Shown here: piece by piece, positions 27,168 to 36,407 of the stretch
Numbering within the stretch: position 1 is the stretch's first letter
Layout: each line of letters starts with the position of its first letter
Source of the DNA: Pelagibacteraceae bacterium AG-404-N13
GTDB taxonomy: Bacteria; Pseudomonadota; Alphaproteobacteria; Pelagibacterales; Pelagibacteraceae
Reading direction: 5' to 3'
Assembly: GCA_003216255.1 (NCBI GenBank)
Contig: QCJD01000006.1
Location: forward strand, 1 to 64,000
DNA length: 64,000 nt
Notes under the pieces: model-generated
Seen by the model: the letters and a program-made list of their open reading frames with translations, nothing else
Databases searched by the model: none
What the model was told of the DNA's origin: nothing
Made by a program: the position numbers and the translations under genes

Positions 27168-27916
27168 TATATTACCTTTGCCTCATTTTTTAATTTTTGT
27201 ACTAATTCTTCTACATTTGCAACTTTAATACCTGCTTTTCTCTTTGGGGGTTCTTCCACTTTAATTACTTCAATTCTCGAATTTGTATCAACGCCTAGAT
27301 CTGAAGCGTTAATTTGTTCAATCGGTTTCTTTTTTGCTTTCATAATATTAGGTAATGATGCATATCTAGGTTCGTTTAATCTTAAATCACAAGTTACAAT
27401 TGCTGGTGTATTAACTTCAATGGTTTCTAATCCTTCGTCTACCTCCCTTGTTACCTCTAGTGAGTTTTCTTTAACTTCAATTTTAGAAGCAAATGTTGCT
27501 TGAGGCCAATTTAAAAGCGCTCCAAGCATTTGACCAGTTTGATTACAATCATCATCAATGGCTTGTTTACCCATAAAAACTAAATCTGGTTTTTCTTTAT
27601 CTACAATTTTTTGTAATATTTTTGAGACAGCTAGAGGTTCAATTATTCCATCAATCTTAACATGAATTCCTCTGTCAGCTCCAACTGCTAGTGCTTTTCT
27701 AACAGTCTCTTGTGCCTTTTCTTCTCCTACTGTAACTGCAACAATTTCTTTTGCCTTTCCAGACTCTTTTATTTTTACTGCTTCTTCGATCGCGTTATCA
27801 TCTGGAGGATTTGTTGACATTTTAACGTTATCAGTAACAACACCAGTTCCGTCTTCTTTTACCCTGACTTGAACGTTGTAATCTATAACCCTTTTAACAG
27901 CGACTAATATTTTCAT
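27167..27916 (-). CDS. etfB: Electron-transfer flavoprotein beta subunit
   Basis: The 249-residue protein matches EtfB, with the N-terminal [20 protein letters not shown], the AMP-binding [20 protein letters not shown] region and the [20 protein letters not shown] recognition-loop area. It starts in a one-base overlap with the stop of a DMGDH-like gene, the most direct sign that this ETF serves methylamine-type dehydrogenases. Confidence 0.96.
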   Translation of the reverse strand: MKILVAVKRVIDYNVQVRVKEDGTGVVTDNVKMSTNPPDDNAIEEAVKIKESGKAKEIVAVTVGEEKAQETVRKALAVGADRGIHVKIDGIIEPLAVSKILQKIVDKEKPDLVFMGKQAIDDDCNQTGQMLGALLNWPQATFASKIEVKENSLEVTREVDEGLETIEVNTPAIVTCDLRLNEPRYASLPNIMKAKKKPIEQINASDLGVDTNSRIEVIKVEEPPKRKAGIKVANVEELVQKLKNEAKVI

Positions 27917-30348
27917 TAAGCTCTTAATAATTTATTTTCAGAATCATAAGGACTTTCATCCAAAATTGTAGCGTCGTGCATTTTCCCTAAAATATCAATT
28001 TTTAATTTTTGGCCAGTTGTCGCAAGTGCAGGTTTGACCATTCCAAGAGCAATTGATTTACCTAATCTGAAACCAAAATCCCCTCCAGTAGCTCTACCAA
28101 CAACAGTGCCATTTTCATAAATCGGATTATTTCCTAAAACATCTGCATCAGAAGTATTATGTACTTCGAGTGTTACCAATTTGTTTGCAAAACCTTTTTC
28201 TCTCCACTTATTTAATGCTTCTAATCCTATAAAATTTCCTTTGTTTGGATGAATAAATCTATCTAAACCGCTTTCATAAGGAGAATATTCAATGGACAAT
28301 TCTGTTCCTACTAGTTTATAAGATTTTTCTACCCTTAGACTATTCATTGCTCTTATTCCATAAGGTTTAATTCCTAGATCTTGACCAGCTTCCATTAATT
28401 TATCAAAAATGTGATTTTGATATTCAATAGGATGGTGTAATTCCCAACCAAGCTCTCCAACAAAGTTTACCCTCATTGCATTTACTGGTGCAAAACCAAC
28501 ATCAACCATTTTAGAACTTAACCACTTGAAATTTTCGTTAGAAAAATCATCTTTTGATACTCTCTGCATCAAATCTCTCGCTTTAGGTCCTGATACAACT
28601 AGAACTCCATTACTGTTTGTAAGGTTTTCAAATTGAACTGATCCATCATTCGGCATCCATTTTAATATCCAATCATGATCTAATCTTTGAAAAGCACCTG
28701 CTGAAACAAGATAAAAACTATTTTCTGATTCTCTCATGATTGTAAATTCAGAGTGAACTCCTCCTTTTGTATTAAGAGCATGGCATAAATTAATTCTACC
28801 AACTTTTTTTGGTAATTTATTAGCAACTAATTTATCTAAAAATTCCTCAGCACCAGGTCCTTTAATTCTACATTTTGCAAATGCAGTCATATCTAAAAGA
28901 CCAACATTTTCTTTTACATTTTTGCATTCTTTTTCTACAGCTTTAAACCAATTAGATCTTCTAAAAGACCAATCATCCTCTTGCTTCATTCCATCGGTTG
29001 CAAAAAAATTAGGTCTTTCCCAACCAAATTTTTGTCCAAATACAGCTCCAAGATTTTTCATTCTATCATAACAAGGTGCTGTTCTTAATGGTCTAGCAGC
29101 TCCTCTCTCTTCGTCTGGGTAATGAATTATAAATACATTTCTATATGCTTCTTCATTTTTTTCTTTCAAATATGCTTTGGAACAATATTCACCGTACCTT
29201 CTAGGTTCTACACCAAGCATATCTATTGTTGGTTCTCCATCAACTATCCATTCAGCTAATTGCCATCCTGCACCTCCTGCTGCAGTAATACCAAAACTAT
29301 GTCCTTCATTAATCCAGAAATTTTTTAATCCCCATGCAGGTCCAACAATTGGATTTCCATCTGGTGTGTAACAAATTGCTCCGTTATAAACTTTTTTAAC
29401 TCCAACCTCTCCAAAAGCTGGAACTCTATGAATTGCACCTTCAATATGTGGAGCAAGTCTGTCTAGATCTTCTTGAAATAATTCATACTCAGATTCTTTT
29501 GATGGTCCATCAACGTAACACGCAGGTGCTCCATCTTCATACGGACCTAAAATTAATCCACCAGCTTCTTCTCTCATATACCATCTACTGTCACTGTCTC
29601 TTAAAACTCCCATCTCTGGTAGACCTTCTTTTTTTCTTTTTTGAATTTCAGGATGTGGTTCTGTGACAATGTATTGATGTTCTACTGGAATAACTGGAAT
29701 ATCTAATCCTACCATTTTTCCGGTTTGTCTAGCAAAATTTCCTGAGCAGGAAATGACATGTTCACACTCTATTGCTCCTTTGTCTGTTTCAACAACCCAT
29801 CCATCTTTTGTCTGTTTCATTCCAACAACAGTTGTGTTTCTATAAATTTCTGCTCCTCTATTTCTTGCACCTGTTGCCAGTGCTTGTGTTAAGTCTGCTG
29901 GTTGAATGTAACCATCTTCTGGATGTTGGATTGCACCAACTAAATCAGAAGTATTACATAATGGCCAAATTTCTTTGACTTGGTCTGGTGTTAAAAACTT
30001 TACATCAACACCAATTGTTTGTGCAACACCTGCATATTGATGATATTCATCCATTCTATCTTTTGTACTTGCTAATCTAATATTTGAGACAACGCTAAAA
30101 CCAACATTCTTTCCTGTTTCTTCTTCTAAAGTTTTATATAAATCAACAGCATATTTATGTAGCTGTCCTACAGAGTAACTCATATTGAATAATGGAAGTA
30201 ATCCTGCAGCGTGCCAAGTAGATCCTGAGGTTAATTCTTTTCTTTCAATAAGTACTACATCGGACCAGCCTTTTTTTGCTAAATGATAAAGAGCACTAAC
30301 TCCTACTACTCCTCCGCCAACTACAACAACTTTTGCTTTAGATTTCAT
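27916..30348 (-). CDS. Dimethylglycine/sarcosine dehydrogenase-like flavoprotein with GcvT domain (paralogue 2)
   Basis: The 810-residue protein has an N-terminal FAD domain (GGGVVG at 11-16; STWHAAG with the FAD-linked His46), a central FAO_M-like segment and a C-terminal GcvT domain ([26 protein letters not shown]). It is translationally coupled to etfB, which suits a dehydrogenase that reduces ETF. Dimethylglycine or sarcosine are the likely substrates, with tetrahydrofolate accepting the carbon unit. It differs from the other two paralogues around the active-site side of the FAD domain. Confidence 0.9.
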   Translation of the reverse strand: MKSKAKVVVVGGGVVGVSALYHLAKKGWSDVVLIERKELTSGSTWHAAGLLPLFNMSYSVGQLHKYAVDLYKTLEEETGKNVGFSVVSNIRLASTKDRMDEYHQYAGVAQTIGVDVKFLTPDQVKEIWPLCNTSDLVGAIQHPEDGYIQPADLTQALATGARNRGAEIYRNTTVVGMKQTKDGWVVETDKGAIECEHVISCSGNFARQTGKMVGLDIPVIPVEHQYIVTEPHPEIQKRKKEGLPEMGVLRDSDSRWYMREEAGGLILGPYEDGAPACYVDGPSKESEYELFQEDLDRLAPHIEGAIHRVPAFGEVGVKKVYNGAICYTPDGNPIVGPAWGLKNFWINEGHSFGITAAGGAGWQLAEWIVDGEPTIDMLGVEPRRYGEYCSKAYLKEKNEEAYRNVFIIHYPDEERGAARPLRTAPCYDRMKNLGAVFGQKFGWERPNFFATDGMKQEDDWSFRRSNWFKAVEKECKNVKENVGLLDMTAFAKCRIKGPGAEEFLDKLVANKLPKKVGRINLCHALNTKGGVHSEFTIMRESENSFYLVSAGAFQRLDHDWILKWMPNDGSVQFENLTNSNGVLVVSGPKARDLMQRVSKDDFSNENFKWLSSKMVDVGFAPVNAMRVNFVGELGWELHHPIEYQNHIFDKLMEAGQDLGIKPYGIRAMNSLRVEKSYKLVGTELSIEYSPYESGLDRFIHPNKGNFIGLEALNKWREKGFANKLVTLEVHNTSDADVLGNNPIYENGTVVGRATGGDFGFRLGKSIALGMVKPALATTGQKLKIDILGKMHDATILDESPYDSENKLLRA

Positions 30349-30399
30349 CTTGCGACTTCTACTAAATTTTTAATACTAACGAAACAAAATTTTTTCATA

Positions 30400-30867
30400 T
30401 TAAATTGATGATCCCATTGAAATAGGTTGGGAAACGGCTGTTGTTAGCCAACAATCATTTAGAGCACTTTCTCCTTTATATTTCTCAACCTGCCATTTAA
30501 ATTTGTAGTATTTTTTTTCCTTATCTAAAACTGTAACTTCAAAAGTGGCAACCTCCTTGGACAAATAAACCTCTTCAATCTCATGACTCGTATGGTTTAA
30601 AAGCATAGAATAAGAATCACTTTTCATCATATATTTAAATCTTTCAATAGGTCCTGTTATCTTTTGGTTATTGGGATGCGCAAATTCCCAAGTTTGTTCT
30701 ATCCCTCCATCTTTATTTGGAAAATCATTTTTCATTAGTGCTGAAAGTTGAATCTTAACTACTTGTGATGGATCAATACTTGAATTTGGTTTTATTATTT
30801 CTGCGAAAGTTGGATTTAAAAATATTAAAATAAAAAAAAATATTTTTAAAAAAATTTTAGTTTTCAT
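30400..30867 (-). CDS. DUF4864-like secreted protein
   Basis: The 155-residue protein has a signal peptide (MKTKIF, hydrophobic core, TFAE near residue 22). The mature part resembles DUF4864, an NTF2-like domain: QLSALMKNDFPNKDG, then the FAHPNNQKITGPIERFKYMM segment. The first half of the mature domain matches better than the second. The function of the family is unknown. Its start overlaps the CoA-binding gene by one base. Confidence 0.7.
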   Translation of the reverse strand: MKTKIFLKIFFFILIFLNPTFAEIIKPNSSIDPSQVVKIQLSALMKNDFPNKDGGIEQTWEFAHPNNQKITGPIERFKYMMKSDSYSMLLNHTSHEIEEVYLSKEVATFEVTVLDKEKKYYKFKWQVEKYKGESALNDCWLTTAVSQPISMGSSI

Positions 30868-31334
30868 TAATTTTTTAATAATGGAAATACTGGATTAGAT
30901 TTTAAAAATAATCTTTGATATTCCTGCTTTATGCATTTATTTGAAATGAAGTTGATATTTGCTTGATCTGCTATTTTTTCTGCCTCATCATGATGAATAC
31001 CATATTGTAACCACAACACTTTTCCTTTTTTTCTTACAGCTTCTTTTGCAATATCTGGTGCTTCTTTTGAAGGTCTAAATACATCAACGATATCAATTTC
31101 TTCTGTAATATTATCAAGGCTACTTATTACTTTTTCACCGTTTATCAATTCTCCTTCAGCAAATGGGTTGATAGGATAAACCTTATATCCAAAATCTTGC
31201 ATATATTTCATAACTACGTTAGCGGGTTTTCTTTTTAAATTTTTTCGATCTTCTCCTTTTTTTTCAGAACTTACTCCAATCATTGCAATCGTTTTTGAAT
31301 TTTCAAGAATTTTTTTTATTTGTTTATCATTCAT
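30867..31334 (-). CDS. CoA-binding domain protein (YccU-like)
   Basis: The 155-residue protein is a single Rossmann CoA-binding domain, with TIAMIGVSSEKKG at the nucleotide loop, FGYKVYPINPFAEG, DIVDVFRPSKEAPDIA and VLWLQYGIHHDEAE. This fold resembles the CoA-binding part of succinyl-CoA synthetase but lacks catalytic domains. Its ligand role is unknown. It sits 2 bases after the enoyl-CoA hydratase gene. Confidence 0.87.
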   Translation of the reverse strand: MNDKQIKKILENSKTIAMIGVSSEKKGEDRKNLKRKPANVVMKYMQDFGYKVYPINPFAEGELINGEKVISSLDNITEEIDIVDVFRPSKEAPDIAKEAVRKKGKVLWLQYGIHHDEAEKIADQANINFISNKCIKQEYQRLFLKSNPVFPLLKN

Positions 31335-31336
31335 AA

Positions 31337-32110
31337 TTATTTATTTTTCCATTTAGGTTTTCTTTTTTCAAAAAATGCTGAAATCCCTTCTTTTGCATCG
31401 TATGACATCATATTTAAAGTCATCATTTTACTTGTGAAATTATATGCTTTTCTTAAAGGCATCTCTAACTGTTTATAAAAAGCTTGTTTTCCAATTTTAA
31501 TTGTAAGATTTGATTTAGATGCAATTTTTTTTGCCATCTTTAATACTTCTTTGTTTAATTTTGCTTTAGCAAAACAATCATTAATTAATCCAATGTCTTT
31601 AGCGTAACTAGCATTTATTGGCTCTCCAGTTAAAAGCATTTTCATCATTATTTTTCTATTAATTTTTCTACTTACAGCAACCATAGGAGTGCTGCAAAAC
31701 AATCCAATATTAACACCTGGTGTAGCAAATGATGCATCTTTAGTGCTATAAGCGAGATCGCAGCTGGCAGCCAATTGACATCCCGCTGCATAAGCTGCTC
31801 CATGAATTTTTGCTATAACTGGTTTTCTTCCCTCAACAATTTGAATCATTAATTTTGAACATAAATTAAATAATTTTAAATGATTGGATCTATTTTTATA
31901 TCCTCTTACTTCTTTTAAGTTATGACCAGCGCTGAAACCTTTGCCAGCACCTTCTAATATTATAACCTTAGTATTATTGTCTTTATCAAGCTTTTGAAAT
32001 GCTTTTAGCAAATCATTCAAAGTTTTAAATGATAATGAATTATAAGTTTTAGGATCATTGATAATTATATTTTTAATTCCTTCTCCTAAATTTTTTATAA
32101 TTACATTCAT
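31337..32110 (-). CDS. Enoyl-CoA hydratase/isomerase family protein
   Basis: The 257-residue crotonase-fold protein shows the oxyanion-hole segments GKGFSAGHNLKEVRG and IHGAAYAAGCQLAASCDLAY and the downstream FATPGVNIGLFCST. The usual catalytic Glu of hydratases at the second site is not obvious (the loop reads VNIGLFCST), as in ECHDC3-like proteins, so hydratase activity is uncertain. The operon context, with a DddP-like gene and a CoA-binding protein, could suit 3-carbon acyl-CoA chemistry. Confidence 0.85.
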   Translation of the reverse strand: MNVIIKNLGEGIKNIIINDPKTYNSLSFKTLNDLLKAFQKLDKDNNTKVIILEGAGKGFSAGHNLKEVRGYKNRSNHLKLFNLCSKLMIQIVEGRKPVIAKIHGAAYAAGCQLAASCDLAYSTKDASFATPGVNIGLFCSTPMVAVSRKINRKIMMKMLLTGEPINASYAKDIGLINDCFAKAKLNKEVLKMAKKIASKSNLTIKIGKQAFYKQLEMPLRKAYNFTSKMMTLNMMSYDAKEGISAFFEKRKPKWKNK

Positions 32111-32126
32111 AATATTAGAGCTAAAT

Positions 32127-32501
32127 TTATTTTAACTTTCCCTCTTCTCTCATTTTTGCTCTTATTTTTGTTGCAGAAATTTTTTGTATTTCATCAGATA
32201 AAACTATTTCTTCAATTTTATAACCTACGCCTCTGCCATAACAAATATTTGTTATATTTGGTACCATCATAATTTTAAATCTTCCCTCAAACTCAGGATT
32301 TAATTTATCTTCTATGTTTTTTTTTACAGTCTCAAAATCAAATGGATTATCATCAACTCCCTGGACATCTCTAATTTGAATACATACCTGTCCAGTCTTT
32401 TTAATTATTTCTTTAAATAAAGTATAGTGACCATCATGAAATGGTTGCCACCTACCTAACATTTGAGCAGTCGGTTTTTTATTATCCCATTTATATGGCA
32501 T
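32127..32501 (-). CDS. Small cytidylyltransferase-like nucleotidyltransferase
   Basis: The 124-residue protein has the nucleotidyltransferase core: GRWQPFHDGH at residues 16-25, a form of the H-x-G-H motif with His22 and His25, and a C-terminal ISATKIR segment, a variant of the I-S-S-T-x-x-R motif. Such enzymes activate a phosphorylated metabolite with CTP or ATP. It is shorter than typical NMN or pantetheine-phosphate adenylyltransferases. It begins in a one-base overlap with the kinase-like gene upstream, so the pair likely acts in sequence on one substrate, not yet known. Confidence 0.78.
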   Translation of the reverse strand: MPYKWDNKKPTAQMLGRWQPFHDGHYTLFKEIIKKTGQVCIQIRDVQGVDDNPFDFETVKKNIEDKLNPEFEGRFKIMMVPNITNICYGRGVGYKIEEIVLSDEIQKISATKIRAKMREEGKLK

Positions 32502-32908
32502 TATTTAATCTCCTTTATTATTTTAGATGTCCAAAGTTTAGCATCTTGGGATGTTACTTTAAAATCATATTTTTCTGGTTTTACAAACATTTGGTTTGTA
32601 TCATCAAATCTTCCTTCCTTGATTGTATCTACCCAAATAATATAATCTGCTGGAAATAATTTTCTTGCTTCAGGTGTTGGACAAATAAAATCAGCAATAA
32701 CATAATTTCCTTCTGATTTAAGTTTTAAAGCAAAATCAGCCATTCGTTTAGCTTGTCTTGTTCTTCCCTCTTCAGAAAAATCCCAATCATTTGCTGCTTT
32801 TCTTACCTCGTCAGCATTTAATCTTTTTGCATTTAACTTAGGTGCCAACTCGTCTGCTAAAGTTGTTTTACCCGCTCCTGGCAATCCCATTACTAAAATT
32901 ATTTTCAT
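32501..32908 (-). CDS. APS-kinase-like P-loop kinase
   Basis: The 135-residue protein has Walker A GLPGAGKTT at residues 8-16, RLNADEVR, and the FICPTPEARKLF segment reminiscent of adenylylsulfate kinase. It is well short of the usual 180-200 residues. No sulfate-assimilation genes are adjacent. Coupling on both sides (one-base overlaps) to a DddP-like gene and a nucleotidyltransferase gene suggests a small-molecule kinase in a two-step activation rather than PAPS synthesis. Confidence 0.77.
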   Translation of the reverse strand: MKIILVMGLPGAGKTTLADELAPKLNAKRLNADEVRKAANDWDFSEEGRTRQAKRMADFALKLKSEGNYVIADFICPTPEARKLFPADYIIWVDTIKEGRFDDTNQMFVKPEKYDFKVTSQDAKLWTSKIIKEIK

Positions 32909-34143
32909 TAAATATCTTCTAAAGGATGATGGGACATGAGTTCAAGATTATTTTTTCCAACTAAATATTGTTGTTCTAGCTTAACTCCTTCATTACCACC
33001 AACTTTTCCAATATAACTTTCTACTGTAATCGTCATATTAGTTTCAAATGTACCGCTTCTTTCGCCACCATCCGTAGGATACCTTATAGCAGGCCACTCA
33101 TCACATAATCCTATTCCATGAACCATAACTGAATATCTATTTCCATAATATTCTTCAGGTAGAACCCATGATTTTTCTATGAATTCTTTAAAAGACATAC
33201 CTGGCTTGATAAGTCTTGCATTATGATGAATTTGTTCAACTGCCATTGAATATAATTTTTTTTGCTTGTCGCTAAATTTATTTCCTTCAACATATGTTCT
33301 AGATATATCTGCACAATATCCATATGGGCCAACCATATCTGTATCAAAAGATACTATTTCACCTCTTTGGATTATTTTGTTACTACTTTCTTGCATCCAA
33401 GGATTAGTTCTTTGTCCAGAAGACAAAATTCTACATTCAATCCACTCACCACCGTATTCGATATTGGTTTTATGTAAAATTGACCATAATTCATCTTCTG
33501 TCATACCAGCTTTTAATTCATCTCTCATTTTAGTTACACCGATTTCAGCAACTTCTAATGCTGCTTTCATACATTTTAATTCCTCAGATGATTTAATTAC
33601 TCTGGCTTGTTCTAAAATTAATTTTGCATCAACTACTTCAATGCCATTATTATTTAAAGCAGTTACAGCAGGTCCATTTATTACATCAATAGCAATTTTT
33701 TTGTTTTTAAAATATGAATTTGATAAATCAATTATTTCATTAATCCATTTTTTTAACTGATTGCTTGCTTGATCACCGTTACTAAAGTAATCCCAAGTAA
33801 TTGATGGTCTTATTTCATCAATTAGATTTAAGTGTTCTGATAGCTTTTCACAATTAAAATACTCATAAAGTATTACAGGACCATCAACTGGTACAAAGCA
33901 ATATCTTGTTAAATTATGCATGTTATAGACGCTCATATTTACTGTGTCTAAAGCATACCTAATATTTACTGGATCAAATAAAATGCAAGCTTCAAGATTA
34001 TTTTTTTGTAATTCTTTTTTTACTCTATCGAGTCTATAAGATCTTAGTTTATTAAAGTCTATTTCATCTTCTCTGAGTCTTTTTTTTGTAATAAAGTTTT
34101 GATTTGGTTTTGTGTCTGGAAATATTTTTCTTTTAAACTTCAT
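32908..34143 (-). CDS. DddP-like M24 metalloenzyme, candidate DMSP lyase
   Basis: The 411-residue protein has the creatinase-type N-terminal domain and M24 pita-bread C-terminal domain. The six metal-ligand positions are Asp267 and Asp269 (SFDTDM), Asp279 (CADISR), His342 (VHGIGLCDEWP), Glu375 and Glu390. Their spacing and the surrounding motifs GGEWIECRILSSGQRTNPW and GIGLCDEWP closely follow DddP, which cleaves dimethylsulfoniopropionate to DMS and acrylate. The acuI gene at 22-23 kb would handle acrylate. It could also be a related betaine- or peptide-cleaving M24 enzyme; activity is predicted only. Confidence 0.72.
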   Translation of the reverse strand: MKFKRKIFPDTKPNQNFITKKRLREDEIDFNKLRSYRLDRVKKELQKNNLEACILFDPVNIRYALDTVNMSVYNMHNLTRYCFVPVDGPVILYEYFNCEKLSEHLNLIDEIRPSITWDYFSNGDQASNQLKKWINEIIDLSNSYFKNKKIAIDVINGPAVTALNNNGIEVVDAKLILEQARVIKSSEELKCMKAALEVAEIGVTKMRDELKAGMTEDELWSILHKTNIEYGGEWIECRILSSGQRTNPWMQESSNKIIQRGEIVSFDTDMVGPYGYCADISRTYVEGNKFSDKQKKLYSMAVEQIHHNARLIKPGMSFKEFIEKSWVLPEEYYGNRYSVMVHGIGLCDEWPAIRYPTDGGERSGTFETNMTITVESYIGKVGGNEGVKLEQQYLVGKNNLELMSHHPLEDI

Positions 34144-34147
34144 TCAA

Positions 34148-34588
34148 TTAAAGCATCTGAATTCCGACGCCAGTTTTAGGGTATGTATAAAGATTATAAT
34201 TAGCACATAATTCTTCACCAGCTTTAATGTCCTTTATCGAAACCATAAACATATATTTTGCATCAGATTTTTCTTGCAAATTGTAATACATGTTTTCTCT
34301 GTTAGTATCATTTTCATCAAATTTTTTTGCTTTTGCGCTAGTGTCAATTGGATCTCCAAACTTTAAGGTTGGTAAAACATTTGATACCATTCTCATTACC
34401 GTTGGCTCATTTGAATGATTATAAAAACCTCCTAAAGGAGTTCTAATATATTTATTTTCAAATTGTTCATCTCTAATATGAGTTACTCCAATAAATGAAT
34501 TTGCTTTTATCTCTGTTGTTGCAAATAAACCTAATCCTTCAATTGGTGAACTCTTAATTGTTAATCCATCTGGTAAAGGTCTATACAT
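34148..34588 (-). CDS. Bacterial SET-domain protein
   Basis: The 146-residue protein is a compact SET domain. EGLGLFAT lies near residue 17, the N-H-S motif is at 57-59 in GGFYNHSNEPT, and the C-terminal IKAGEELCANYNLY carries the E-L-x-x-x-Y element with the SET tyrosine near 131. In the family these residues bind SAM and place a lysine for methylation. There is no pre- or post-SET cysteine cluster. It is embedded in the betaine operon with 4 and 14 base spacers. The substrate is unknown; a translation or enzyme lysine is plausible. Confidence 0.85.
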   Translation of the reverse strand: MYRPLPDGLTIKSSPIEGLGLFATTEIKANSFIGVTHIRDEQFENKYIRTPLGGFYNHSNEPTVMRMVSNVLPTLKFGDPIDTSAKAKKFDENDTNRENMYYNLQEKSDAKYMFMVSIKDIKAGEELCANYNLYTYPKTGVGIQML

Positions 34589-34602
34589 AATTTCCGTACT
34601 TT

Positions 34603-35778
34603 CTATACTAAATTATTTGCTACCCATTTATGAAAATGATGAGTTGGATTATCCATAATCGGAGAAAAATTTCCACCATTATATGATGGTGAGTTTCTAC
34701 CCTCTTGCATTCCTTCAATTATATTCAAATCCTCAGTTTGTATTTCTTTCCAAAGCTTATAGTTTTGTTTTCTTAATGATTTAAATTTATTTGAATTTGC
34801 GGCTTTTTCGCCCACATAATAAATTTCCATATGTTCTTTTGTATATTTGTGATCCACAGGTTCAAGCCAATAAGCATAGAAATGATCTTTGTGAATTCCC
34901 AACATTACATTTGGAAAAAGCGCAACATATTCAGCTATATGTTCTTTATTTTTTGGCCAATTAGGAAAGCAAGGAAATTTTTCTTTTCCCTTAAACTTAG
35001 GATTATAAACTTTAGTTCCTTGTCCAGCAAACCTATTTGGCAGACCTTGTATATGATAATGATCATCAATTTTTGAATAGGAATTTAAACCAGGGTGAAC
35101 CCAAGGCAAATGATAACTCTCACAATAATTTTCTATTGCAAATTTCCAATTACATTTAACATTTAAATTAAAGTATCCATAATCATTTGAATAAACCATT
35201 AGATCTCTATCTTTAATCGGCCAAAATTTTTCCCATCTATCACTCAAAGGTTTAATATAATCTTCAAATGCTATTTCATTTTCGCTAATATTTACAAAAA
35301 TCATATCTAACCAAACATAAGATCTAATTTCTTTTAAACCACTTTTTGATTTATCAAATTTTTTTGAACTATGTTTGTTCATTCCACCAAGATGCGGGGT
35401 AGCTACTAAATTTCCTGATGTGTCATAAGACCAAGAATGATATGGACATCTAATGACATTTTTAATCTTACAGCTTTCTTGTAAAATTTTATAACCTCTG
35501 TGACTACAAACATTATGAAAAACTCTAATTTTATTTTGCTTATCTCTCAAAATCATTATTGGTATACCTAAAAGATCAAAAGGTTTTGCATCACCTTTAT
35601 TAGGTAAGGCGCTTGCTATTCCAATTACAACCCATTTATCTTCAAATAGTTTTTTTCTTTCTAGCTTTGTGTATTCTTGGCTAGTATAGCATTCATTAGG
35701 AAGACCATGTGACTTATCAATTGGCTTGTTTACAATGTCTAATTTTTTCTTCTCTATTATATTGTAAATTTCAGACAT
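34603..35778 (-). CDS. Rieske non-heme iron oxygenase alpha subunit (candidate quaternary-amine demethylase)
   Basis: The 391-residue protein has a Rieske [2Fe-2S] site (Cys91, His93, Cys111, His114 in CSHRG and CPYHSW) and a catalytic iron site with His223 and His228 in ESYHLPWVH. The bridging position is Glu220, where most Rieske oxygenases have Asp; a Glu bridge is known for carnitine monooxygenase. Neighbours that process betaine make N-demethylation or C-N cleavage of a quaternary amine likely. No reductase gene is adjacent, so electrons must come from a partner encoded elsewhere. Confidence 0.82.
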   Translation of the reverse strand: MSEIYNIIEKKKLDIVNKPIDKSHGLPNECYTSQEYTKLERKKLFEDKWVVIGIASALPNKGDAKPFDLLGIPIMILRDKQNKIRVFHNVCSHRGYKILQESCKIKNVIRCPYHSWSYDTSGNLVATPHLGGMNKHSSKKFDKSKSGLKEIRSYVWLDMIFVNISENEIAFEDYIKPLSDRWEKFWPIKDRDLMVYSNDYGYFNLNVKCNWKFAIENYCESYHLPWVHPGLNSYSKIDDHYHIQGLPNRFAGQGTKVYNPKFKGKEKFPCFPNWPKNKEHIAEYVALFPNVMLGIHKDHFYAYWLEPVDHKYTKEHMEIYYVGEKAANSNKFKSLRKQNYKLWKEIQTEDLNIIEGMQEGRNSPSYNGGNFSPIMDNPTHHFHKWVANNLV

Positions 35779-36407
35779 TATTTATTTACTTCGTATAAAC
35801 CAAGCCAAGCATTAACATCTTTGCTTGCAATATAATTTGATTTGAAAAATTCTAATTCTTTCCATTTATTTTCTTTATTTAACTGTTCTATTTTTTTGTC
35901 AAATCCATACTCTTCATGAATCCCTTCATTTATTGTAAAACAAATAAGTCCTTTATTTTTAGTAATCCTAATAAATTCATCTAATGCTGGGGGTTTGACA
36001 TGTCCAAAAGTAAAGGTTCCAACACACATTAATGCATCAAATGAATTATCTTTTTCACTAATTTTATTATTTAAATCAACTTTATCTAGTTTTTGGTATA
36101 AGCCTTCTGGAACTAAATCCAATAATTTTTGGGAAAGATCTGCTCCATAAAAATTTGAAAATCCATATTTTTTTAATTCAACTCCTACCAATCCGGTTCC
36201 GCATCCTGCATCATAAATTTTAATATCTTTATTTTTTTGATATTTTACAAAAACCTCTGAAGTTTCTTTTGGACCAGTATAATTCCAGTCAACCATATCT
36301 TGATCATACTTATTATCTTCACCCCATTCGTCATAATACTTCATGACTTCGTCGGTCTTCTTTAATTTATATATTGGTACTTTATTTCCTACGTCCTTTT
36401 GTGCCAT
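35778..36407 (-). CDS. Class I SAM-dependent methyltransferase
   Basis: The 209-residue protein has motif I YDAGCGTGLVGVELKKYG, GADLSQKLLD for the acidic SAM loop, and the ALMCVGTFTFGHV post-core segment. It resembles Williams-Beuren-type methyltransferases. The start and stop both overlap neighbours by one base, so it is firmly embedded in the operon. The acceptor is unknown. Confidence 0.85.
   Translation of the reverse strand: MAQKDVGNKVPIYKLKKTDEVMKYYDEWGEDNKYDQDMVDWNYTGPKETSEVFVKYQKNKDIKIYDAGCGTGLVGVELKKYGFSNFYGADLSQKLLDLVPEGLYQKLDKVDLNNKISEKDNSFDALMCVGTFTFGHVKPPALDEFIRITKNKGLICFTINEGIHEEYGFDKKIEQLNKENKWKELEFFKSNYIASKDVNAWLGLYEVNK

Noticed and set aside
32501-32908. True adenylylsulfate kinase (cysC)
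   Set aside because: The protein is too short, and its partners are not sulfate-assimilation genes, so only likeness is claimed.
33266-33760. 164-codon open frame on the plus strand
   Set aside because: It lies wholly inside the DddP-like gene on the other strand, has no recognisable domain and reflects antisense codon bias.
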